The translations under genes and the position numbers were made by a program. From Daejeonella oryzae DSM 19973 (GTDB lineage: Bacteria > Bacteroidota > Bacteroidia > Sphingobacteriales > Sphingobacteriaceae), in assembly GCF_000422945.1 (NCBI RefSeq), contig NZ_AUHA01000002.1, positions 1,488,001-1,552,000 of the forward strand: DNA of 64,000 nt, read 5' to 3'. Positions 35,284 to 42,251 of the stretch are shown here, one piece after another (position 1 is the stretch's first letter; each line of letters starts with the position of its first letter). The notes beneath the pieces are model-generated. The model made no database searches, was not told the DNA's origin, and saw only the letters and a program-made list of their open reading frames with translations.

Positions 35284-36363
35284 ATGAAGTTATTGCGCCT
35301 TCTTTTGTTTCCTTTTTCACTGTTCTACGGTCTATGCGTTATTTTACGCAATCTGGGATATGATCTTGCAATTTTCCGTTCCCGGAAATTTAAGATCCCG
35401 GTAATCAGTGTGGGTAACCTGGCTGTAGGCGGGGCAGGTAAAAGTCCGATGACAGAATATCTGGTTGCCCTGCTAAAGCAGGATTTCAGGATCGCGATAT
35501 TAAGCCGCGGTTACGGACGTAAAACAAAGGGTTTTTTTAAGGTAAACACGGCATCTCTTGCCGACGATGTGGGCGATGAACCTCTTCAGTTTAAGCAGAA
35601 ATTTCCCGAGTTAACGGTAGCTGTTTGTGAAGACCGCGTAGAGGGAATTAAAGAATTAAATAAAGCGCATGAACTTATTATACTGGACGATGCTTTCCAG
35701 CACCGGGCAGTAAGACCGGGGTTCAGCATTCTTTTGTTTGATTATAATTCAGTAAGCCATTTCCAATGGCTGCTGCCAAGCGGAAATTTAAGAGAGCCTT
35801 TATATGGCCGAAAAAGGGCAAACCTGATTATAATTACCAAAACTTCCCCGGATTTACCGGATGAAGCCCGGCGGAAAATGATTAAAAGAATAGCTCCTTT
35901 TCCGCATCAAAAAATTTTTTTCTCCTATCTGGAGTATGGCAAATTGCAGTCATTTCTATACGCGGATAAAGAAATGGATCTGGAAATTATACAGCCCCAA
36001 ACTCATATTCTTTTGCTAACCGGAATTGCTAATCCGCTTCCGCTCATAAATGAGCTGAAAAAGTACAGTCAGAATATTGTACAGCATAACTACCCCGATC
36101 ATCATCGCTTCAGCAAAGAAAATATTCTTAAACTTGTAGCAGATTTTAAAAGCCTTCCGGGAACTGATAAATTGATTATTAGCACTGAAAAAGATGTGCA
36201 AAGGCTTAAAACGGCTTCCATAATAAAACTTATACAGGATCTGCCGGTTTACTACCTTCCGGTAAAAGCCGAGATCCATCAGCCGGATAAAGCTGAATTT
36301 AATGATTTGATAAAAAAATATGTTACAGAACACGCAGCTAACCACAGAATACATAAAACGTAA
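35284..36363 (+). CDS. lpxK: Tetraacyldisaccharide 4'-kinase (lipid A biosynthesis)
   Basis: LpxK (359 aa) phosphorylates the 4' position of the lipid A disaccharide at the inner membrane. The N-terminal membrane helix (LLRLLLFPFSLFYGLCVI) is followed by the P-loop SVGNLAVGGAGKSPMTEYL, ILSRGYGRKTKGFF, GDEPLQFKQKFP and LILDDAFQHRAVRP. The C-terminal part has LTGIANPLPLINELKK. It overlaps the next gene by 44 bp. Confidence 0.95.
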   Translation: MKLLRLLLFPFSLFYGLCVILRNLGYDLAIFRSRKFKIPVISVGNLAVGGAGKSPMTEYLVALLKQDFRIAILSRGYGRKTKGFFKVNTASLADDVGDEPLQFKQKFPELTVAVCEDRVEGIKELNKAHELIILDDAFQHRAVRPGFSILLFDYNSVSHFQWLLPSGNLREPLYGRKRANLIIITKTSPDLPDEARRKMIKRIAPFPHQKIFFSYLEYGKLQSFLYADKEMDLEIIQPQTHILLLTGIANPLPLINELKKYSQNIVQHNYPDHHRFSKENILKLVADFKSLPGTDKLIISTEKDVQRLKTASIIKLIQDLPVYYLPVKAEIHQPDKAEFNDLIKKYVTEHAANHRIHKT

Positions 36364-37138
36364 AATAGGAGATTTTGAACCCGAGATCGGGATTATTTTG
36401 GGAACAGGTTTAGGAGGACTGGTTAATGATATAGAAGTGGAGCATAAACTGATGTACTCCAACATTCCGAATTTTCCCATTTCAACTCTCGAGTTTCATT
36501 CTGGCAAACTTATTTTCGGAACGCTCAGCGGTAAAAAGGTGGTGGCCATGCAGGGCCGGTTACATTATTACGAAGGATATGACATGAAGCAGATCACCTT
36601 CCCCGTTAGGGTGATGAAAATGCTGGGCATTAAAAAATTATTTGTATCAAATGCCAGCGGCTCTTTAAATCCGGATTTCAGAAAAGGTGATCTGATGATT
36701 ATTGAAGATCATATTAATATGCAGCCGGATAATCCGCTTCGCGGACGTAATCATGATGATGAAGGTCCTCGTTTTCCGGATATGAGTGAACCCTATAACC
36801 GCGAAATGATAAATGCGGGATTAGAGATCGCACACAAACATACTATAACCTGCCATAAAGGTGTTTATATTTCTGTAAGTGGCCCAAATCTCGAAACAAA
36901 AGCCGAATATCGGTTTCTGAGAACTATCGGAGGCGATGCCGTTGGCATGAGCACGGTTCCTGAGGTAATTGTTGCCAACCATATGGGACTTCCGGTATTT
37001 GCAATTTCGGTGATTACCGATGAAGGTTTTCCGGATACGCTTAAACCGGTGAGCCTTGAAGAAATTATACAAACCGCTACAGCAGCAGAACCCGGAATGA
37101 CCCGGATTTTGAAAGATTTGATCACTCATTTTAAATGA
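36320..37138 (+). CDS. punA: Purine-nucleoside phosphorylase
   Basis: A 272-aa trimeric-type purine nucleoside phosphorylase, which cleaves purine nucleosides with phosphate in salvage. It shows EIGIILGTGLGGL, GRLHYYEGY, LFVSNASGSLNPDFRKGDLMIIEDHIN, the substrate region SGPNLETKAEYRFLRTIGGDAVGMSTVPEVIVANH and FAISVITDEGFPD. The start lies inside lpxK in another frame; an alternative later start would lose conserved residues. It overlaps the porin gene by 4 bp (ATGA). Confidence 0.94.
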   Translation: MLQNTQLTTEYIKRKIGDFEPEIGIILGTGLGGLVNDIEVEHKLMYSNIPNFPISTLEFHSGKLIFGTLSGKKVVAMQGRLHYYEGYDMKQITFPVRVMKMLGIKKLFVSNASGSLNPDFRKGDLMIIEDHINMQPDNPLRGRNHDDEGPRFPDMSEPYNREMINAGLEIAHKHTITCHKGVYISVSGPNLETKAEYRFLRTIGGDAVGMSTVPEVIVANHMGLPVFAISVITDEGFPDTLKPVSLEEIIQTATAAEPGMTRILKDLITHFK

Positions 37139-39108
37139 AGAATATTTCCAGGTTAATTTTATTCCTTTTCCTCGCTGTTGCATCTATTAAAAGTTTCGCC
37201 CAGGAGCCTGTTTCAGAACTTGATTCATTGCGAAAAATGGAAGAATCGGATGAAGATTCGGTAGTGGTTACTGCTAAATACATCAGGTACACCAATTTGC
37301 AATTGTTAAAAAACGGAACCCGTACCAATCAGATTGATACTACACTTCTGAATTTTCAAAACTATAGCCCGCTTTATCAGCCCGAAAAGCCAACCATCGG
37401 CTTAGGTAGTCTGGGCATTTCCTATCGCGATTTGCTGTTTAATCCTTCCAAATCGATCGGCTTTAATGCCGGATTTCATTCTCTGGACAGATATATGCTC
37501 AGGGCAGAAGACATAAAATATTACAGGGCACGATCTCCCTATACCGAACTTTATTATGTAAACGGCAGCCTGCAGGAACAGGTTTTTAAAGTTACCCATA
37601 CGCAGAATGTTAATTCGAACTTCAATTTCGGGGCAAATTATAATCGCATCGGATCGGAGGGATTTTATATTAACCAAAAGGCCGATCATTTAAATGCTGC
37701 ATTGTTTGCCTGGTATGAATCGCCAAGCAGGCGGTATAATTTATGGAGCAATGTTGTTTTTAATACGTTAAAAGCAGGTGAAAATGGATCGACAATTAAT
37801 GACAGTATTTTTTTTAGAAATAACCAATCGCTGCGTAAAGATGCAGAAGTGGTTCGTTTGAGTGCAACGGGTGTTAGCCGTCCGAAGCAAACCTGGCGTG
37901 AACAGAGTTTGTTTTTGAAACAATCTTACAATATAGGTCGCATTGATTCTTTAAATGCAAATACTGATTCCATGCAGATTCTGCCCACACAAAGGCTTTC
38001 GCATACGCTGAAATACAGCAGAAACAGATATAATTTCTTTAAAAATGAACGGGATGTGTTAGGTGCATTTCCCTCCATTCCACTGATTGATTCGGTACTC
38101 ACCAGCGACTCCACCAGGCTTACCAACCTGCATAACGAATTTATGTATAGCTTTTACCTTAGAGGTAAAACAATTGGTTTTTTAAAGAATGAAGTGAAAC
38201 TCGATTTGGGAATTCAGCACGATCTCTATCAGTATGAACAGAACGATTATAAATTAAATACGTTTCAGAACGTAGCTCTGCAGGCAGGTGTAGGTTACCG
38301 TTTTAGTGATCGGGTGGATATTGAAGGTAATTTTTTGCAGATAGCTTCCGGAAGAAATGCAGGCGACTTTCTGTATGAAGCCAAAACAAATTTCCTGTTA
38401 AGTAAATCTATTGGACGCATTGTACTGGGAGCTTATTCCCAAAATAAATCCCCGGAAGAAATCTTTGAACGTTTAAATTATACCTACCATCAATGGGATC
38501 AAACGTTTGATCGCACAAAAATTAATAATTTTTCATTTTTGTACGAAAATCAGAAAGGGCGATTATCTGCTAAAGCAGAGTATTTTTTGCTCAATAATTA
38601 TCTCTATTTCGAGGAAAGCAGCCCCTCCCAACAAATCAGGCCGGTACAGCTTGGCGCTGCTATTAATCTCTTAAAGGTAAGTCTCCGTAAAGATTTCAAG
38701 TTCGGTAAATTTAATCTGGATAATTTTGTGGTCTATCAGAAAAGTGATTTTCAGGATATTTTAAGAACTCCGGAGATCTATACTTACAACAGTTTTTATT
38801 ATTCCAATCGCCTGTTCAAAGTTTTATACACGCATTTGGGTTTCGATGTACGCTATAACACTCGGTTTAAAGCTCCCGCTTACGCGATAAATGCCGGTCA
38901 GTTTTATAATTACAATAATCCTGTAGAATATTTAACCAATCCCGTGGTAGATGTGTGGATCAAAGCAACTCTCAAGAGAACAAATCTGTTTTTAAAATAT
39001 GATTACGCTAATCAGAACCTGTTTTCAAAAGGATATTATACCGTGAGCCAATATCCCATGCAGGATGCCCTGTTAAAATTTGGGCTGAGCTGGAAATTTT
39101 ATAATTAA
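37135..39108 (+). CDS. Putative outer-membrane porin (Porin_10 type)
   Basis: A 657-aa exported protein: signal peptide 1-22 (MKNISRLILFLFLAVASIKSFA), a short N-terminal linker and then many alternating beta-strand segments rich in Tyr, Asn and Phe (YNLWSNVVFNTLKAG, VVYQKSDFQDI), ending in an aromatic-rich strand, WKFYN. This resembles the Bacteroidota putative porin family. The transported substrate is unknown. It is translationally coupled to punA by a 4-bp overlap, which may hint at nucleoside uptake, though this is inference. Confidence 0.8.
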   Translation: MKNISRLILFLFLAVASIKSFAQEPVSELDSLRKMEESDEDSVVVTAKYIRYTNLQLLKNGTRTNQIDTTLLNFQNYSPLYQPEKPTIGLGSLGISYRDLLFNPSKSIGFNAGFHSLDRYMLRAEDIKYYRARSPYTELYYVNGSLQEQVFKVTHTQNVNSNFNFGANYNRIGSEGFYINQKADHLNAALFAWYESPSRRYNLWSNVVFNTLKAGENGSTINDSIFFRNNQSLRKDAEVVRLSATGVSRPKQTWREQSLFLKQSYNIGRIDSLNANTDSMQILPTQRLSHTLKYSRNRYNFFKNERDVLGAFPSIPLIDSVLTSDSTRLTNLHNEFMYSFYLRGKTIGFLKNEVKLDLGIQHDLYQYEQNDYKLNTFQNVALQAGVGYRFSDRVDIEGNFLQIASGRNAGDFLYEAKTNFLLSKSIGRIVLGAYSQNKSPEEIFERLNYTYHQWDQTFDRTKINNFSFLYENQKGRLSAKAEYFLLNNYLYFEESSPSQQIRPVQLGAAINLLKVSLRKDFKFGKFNLDNFVVYQKSDFQDILRTPEIYTYNSFYYSNRLFKVLYTHLGFDVRYNTRFKAPAYAINAGQFYNYNNPVEYLTNPVVDVWIKATLKRTNLFLKYDYANQNLFSKGYYTVSQYPMQDALLKFGLSWKFYN

Positions 39109-39121
39109 GATTTTGGCGCAT

Positions 39122-40381
39122 TCAGGTCTTTTGCTTTTTCTTCTTTGCTGCCGGGAATAATACATTATTCAGGATGAGGCGGTAGCCCGGAGAATTGGGA
39201 TATAAACTTAAATCTGTAGGCGGATCGCCTACGGCATGCTGATAATCTTCCGGATCATGACCGCCGTAAAAGGTCCACTGTCCCTTGCCGAACTGCCCGT
39301 GAATGTATCGGGCTTCGTTAGCTGTTTTCGTTTCTCCCATGATCAACACTTCGGGTTTAATCAGCTCTTTTTTGAAAGCGGTGGTTTGTCCCATAAAGCC
39401 TTTTACCACCTTATCATGATTTTGAGTTAGCATGGTGGGCACAATATCCCATTTTGCAGAAAAATCAAATAAAGTAAAAAAGTCATGAGTAGGATCTACA
39501 ACGCGGGTGGGGGTAGCATCAATATTAGAGAATTCGTATTTGTTTGGGTTCATATCCAGAATGAAATTCTGAAAGGCGAAAGCTTTGGAATAATTGAGTT
39601 TTGACTGAGCAGAGGGATCAGCTCCATCACCATCAAACATACTCTCGGCAATATCCAGTCCATCAGCAGCCAGTGCAATATCAATTGTTTCCGGACCAGA
39701 ACACATAGCGAACATAAATCCACCGCCGGCACAAAATTTTTGAATGTTTCGTGCTACTTCCAGTTTCATTTCCGATACTTTTTTAAAACCGTTTCTACGG
39801 GCGGTTTCCTGCTGTAATTTTACATCCTGAATATACCAGCTGGCATTTTTAAAAGCATTCCAGAAACGGCCAAACTGACCCGTAAAATCTTCATGGTGCA
39901 AATGCAGCCAGTCGTATTTAGGCAATTCGCCTTTTAAAACTTCCTCATCGTACAAAATATCGTATGGGATTTCGGCGTAGCTCAATACAAGAGTCACGGC
40001 ATCATCCCAGGGAAGTTTATTTTTTGGGGAGTAGACAGCAATTTTTGGCGCTTTTTCTAATTTCACCAGATCCATATTTACAGATGGGTCTGAAACTTCA
40101 TTCAGTATCAGGTTCACCTTTGCATCAGAGATCACCTCGTAAGAAACACCCCTTATCTTGCATTCGTTTTCTAGAGGCTGGGCATATTTTATTAAAAAGC
40201 TACCGCCGCGATAATTGAGTAACCACTCCGCTTCCAGTCCGCTTTTTAATGTCCAGAAAGTAATGCCATACGCCTTTAAATGATTTTTCTGTTCCTCATC
40301 CATCGGAATAAGAATGGAAGCTGCCCGGCATAAAACCGTACAAATCATCAGCAAAAGGGTTAACCGCCATTTTAGCATCAT
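39122..40381 (-). CDS. Conserved exported protein, often labelled asparagine synthetase B in Bacteroidota
   Basis: A 419-aa protein with signal peptide at about 1-20 (MMLKWRLTLLLMICTVLCRA). It has no glutaminase or synthetase motifs of AsnB, so that label, which I recall from annotations of similar proteins, looks unsupported. Visible features are LNYRGGSFLIKYAQPLENECKIRGV, a segment KIAVYSPKNKLPWDDAVTLVLSYAEIPYDILYDEEVL resembling a glutamine-amidotransferase-like Rossmann fold, CAGGGFMFAMCSGPETIDIAL (a possible nucleophile-elbow Cys) and GQWTFYGGHDPEDYQH. The function is unknown. Confidence 0.7.
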   Translation of the reverse strand: MMLKWRLTLLLMICTVLCRAASILIPMDEEQKNHLKAYGITFWTLKSGLEAEWLLNYRGGSFLIKYAQPLENECKIRGVSYEVISDAKVNLILNEVSDPSVNMDLVKLEKAPKIAVYSPKNKLPWDDAVTLVLSYAEIPYDILYDEEVLKGELPKYDWLHLHHEDFTGQFGRFWNAFKNASWYIQDVKLQQETARRNGFKKVSEMKLEVARNIQKFCAGGGFMFAMCSGPETIDIALAADGLDIAESMFDGDGADPSAQSKLNYSKAFAFQNFILDMNPNKYEFSNIDATPTRVVDPTHDFFTLFDFSAKWDIVPTMLTQNHDKVVKGFMGQTTAFKKELIKPEVLIMGETKTANEARYIHGQFGKGQWTFYGGHDPEDYQHAVGDPPTDLSLYPNSPGYRLILNNVLFPAAKKKKQKT

Positions 40382-40472
40382 AATTCTTATATAAACGTAA
40401 CCGATGAAAATTTCATTTAATCAATTCCTAAATATAGTTTTTATAAGAATTATTTCAATTGACCGAAATAAT

Positions 40473-40480
40473 TAACTTTG
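40473..40480 (+). promoter_or_regulatory. Putative -7 box upstream of the cyclophilin gene
   Basis: TAACTTTG matches TAnnTTTG, 21 bp before ATG 40502. It excludes the upstream in-frame start at 40478, which falls inside the box. Confidence 0.55.
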
Positions 40481-40501
40481 CTGATTACCATAAAGATAAA
40501 A

Positions 40502-40939
40502 ATGAGCAAAGCAATTATAAAAACAGAGAAAGGTGACATGACCGTAAATTTTTACGATAAGGATGCACCCAATACAGTGGCTAACTTTTTAAAACTGGCA
40601 AAAGAAGGATTTTACAACGGTGTTACTTTTCATCGTGTGATTCCTGATTTCGTAATTCAGGGTGGCGATCCAACCGGAACAGGTGCAGGTGGCCCCGCTT
40701 ATAAGATTAAATGTGAGCTTGATGGCGAGAATCAATACCATGACCGCGGAGTACTTTCAATGGCACATGCAGGGCGTGATACAGGCGGTTCGCAGTTCTT
40801 TGTTTGCCACAGCCGTACAAATACAGCACATTTAGACCGCAACCATACTTGTTTTGGTAAGGTGGTTGAAAATGTAGATGTAGTGGATGATATTCGTCAG
40901 GGCGATAAAATACTTAGTATAGAAATTATTGAAGAATAG
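40502..40939 (+). CDS. Peptidyl-prolyl cis-trans isomerase, cyclophilin type
   Basis: A 145-aa single-domain cyclophilin without a signal peptide, so cytosolic. It shows [58 protein letters not shown] and [17 protein letters not shown], the active-site region, with catalytic Arg in FHRVIP. The start is placed at ATG 40502 because of the -7 box upstream. A long hairpin follows the gene. Confidence 0.93.
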   Translation: MSKAIIKTEKGDMTVNFYDKDAPNTVANFLKLAKEGFYNGVTFHRVIPDFVIQGGDPTGTGAGGPAYKIKCELDGENQYHDRGVLSMAHAGRDTGGSQFFVCHSRTNTAHLDRNHTCFGKVVENVDVVDDIRQGDKILSIEIIEE

Positions 40940-40951
40940 ATTGGAGAACTT

Positions 40952-40989
40952 GATATGAGATTGCTAACCCTGGTTTCCAATCTCATATC
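40952..40989 (+). repeat. Long imperfect inverted repeat after the cyclophilin gene (GATATGAGAT family)
   Basis: GATATGAGATTG (40952-40963) pairs perfectly with CAATCTCATATC (40978-40989). The loop itself pairs AACC with GGTT. Direct copies of the half-motif continue downstream (ATCTCAAATCTC, ATCTCAAAATC, 40986-41010). No T-run follows. The same words recur at 57812-57900. Confidence 0.65.
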
Positions 40990-41019
40990 TCAAATCTCTA
41001 TCTCAAAATCTAAAAACAT

Positions 41020-41541
41020 ATGAATTTAAGAGGACTTGTTTCCGTATCCGGTAAACCGGGATTATTCAAACTGATCGGTCAGAACAAATCAGGATTTATC
41101 CTGGAAAGTCTGGATGAGCTGAAGAATAAAATTGTAGTGAATATTTCTACCGCAAAAATGGCTTCATTAGAAGATATTACTGTTTTTGGTGAGGATGAAG
41201 ATTTGAAATTGAGCGATATTTTTGAAAATATGAATTCCGAAATGGAAGTTCCTGATGCGAAAACGGCAGATGGTGCAGCTTTGAGGAAGTATTTTTTACA
41301 TGTTGCACCCAATCATGATACCGACCGTGTTTATGCTTCGGATATGAAGAAGATTATAACCTGGTATAACACGATTAAAGTACTTCCATTATTTTCAGAA
41401 GAGGCTCCTGAGCCAATTACTGAAGGCAGTCCGGCTGCTGAATTAACAGCAACCAAAAAGCAGGATCATGTTACTGAAAAACCAAAAGCTACTAAAGCTG
41501 CAGGTAAAAGTACCACCCGTTTGTCCCAGAAATCTAAATAG
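41020..41541 (+). CDS. DUF5606-type conserved Bacteroidota protein
   Basis: A 173-aa protein beginning MNLRGLVSVSGKPGLFKLIGQNKSGFILESLDELKNKIVV, with LSDIFENMNSE and a second segment DAKTADGAALRKYFLHVAPNHDTDRVYASDMKKIITWYNTI. This matches what I recall of DUF5606 proteins of Bacteroidota; their function is unknown. The last 35 residues are low-complexity (Thr, Lys, Ala), as often seen. It lies downstream of the cyclophilin gene. Confidence 0.75.
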   Translation: MNLRGLVSVSGKPGLFKLIGQNKSGFILESLDELKNKIVVNISTAKMASLEDITVFGEDEDLKLSDIFENMNSEMEVPDAKTADGAALRKYFLHVAPNHDTDRVYASDMKKIITWYNTIKVLPLFSEEAPEPITEGSPAAELTATKKQDHVTEKPKATKAAGKSTTRLSQKSK

Positions 41542-41638
41542 CATTTGCCGGGTTGAGTGCAGTTTATTTATCTGTTTCGTTTGGGTTTCAGATTTATAAA
41601 CTCTTCTCAGCCCGGTTTTTATTTCAGTAAATTCTATT

Positions 41639-41761
41639 TTAGAAAAAATAGATAATTGCGGCTCCAATAGCCAGCGCTAACAAAATTAAAATCCAGAAGC
41701 GCTTTTGTTCTTTTCCCGGGTTTATGCCCTTGTACCTGTAATTTCGTTGTCCGAAAGCCAT
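41639..41761 (-). CDS. 40-aa single-pass membrane protein, unknown function
   Basis: Read by hand: ATG 41761 gives MAFGQRNYRYKGINPGKEQ, then KRFWILILLALAIGAAIIYFF before TAA. It has a basic soluble head of about 20 residues and one C-terminal membrane helix. It starts 16 bp after the rlmH stop on the same strand, so it is probably the third gene of a T9SS-protein/rlmH transcript. Too short for most gene finders. Family not recognised. Confidence 0.6.
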   Translation of the reverse strand: MAFGQRNYRYKGINPGKEQKRFWILILLALAIGAAIIYFF

Positions 41762-41777
41762 ATATAAAATTAAAAAA

Positions 41778-42251
41778 TTATTCGTGATGATAGGGTTCGC
41801 CTTTTAGTATGGTAAAAGCACGGTAAACCTGCTCCACAAAAAATAATCGAACCATCTGGTGTGAAAAAGTCATCCGCGAAAGCGAGATTTTTTCTTCTGC
41901 CCGCTGAAATAAAACAGGATCAAATCCATAAGGACCGCCAATTAAAAATACCAGGTGTTGTACACTTCCAATCATTTTTTTATTTAAAAAGTCAGAGAAA
42001 TGTTTGGATGAAAATTCAAGTCCTTTTTCATCCAGCAAGATCAGGTGATCTGTAGATTCCAGACTTTTAAGAACTATTTCGGCCTCTTTAGATTTTTGCT
42101 GCTCCTGTGATAAACTTTTGGTATTTTTTAATTCAGGCAGTTCCTGAATTTTAAAATTAATGTAATGTTTCAGGCGTTTCAGATATTTCTCAATACCTTC
42201 TATAAGATATTTATCTTCTGTTTTACCGATGGTTAATAAGGTGATTTTCAT
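41778..42251 (-). CDS. rlmH: 23S rRNA (pseudouridine1915-N3)-methyltransferase
   Basis: RlmH (157 aa), a SPOUT methyltransferase acting on helix 69 of 23S rRNA. It starts MKITLLTIGKTEDKYLIEGIEKYLKRLKHY. The SAM-binding knot includes LVFLIGGPYGFDPVLFQRAEEKISLSRMTFSHQMVRLFFVEQVYRAFTILKGEPYHHE, nearly identical to the family C-terminus. Its ATG directly follows the stop of the upstream T9SS protein gene. Confidence 0.96.
   Translation of the reverse strand: MKITLLTIGKTEDKYLIEGIEKYLKRLKHYINFKIQELPELKNTKSLSQEQQKSKEAEIVLKSLESTDHLILLDEKGLEFSSKHFSDFLNKKMIGSVQHLVFLIGGPYGFDPVLFQRAEEKISLSRMTFSHQMVRLFFVEQVYRAFTILKGEPYHHE

Noticed and set aside
40478-40501. Upstream TTG start for the cyclophilin
   Set aside because: It lies inside the -7 box TAACTTTG; the conserved protein begins at ATG 40502.
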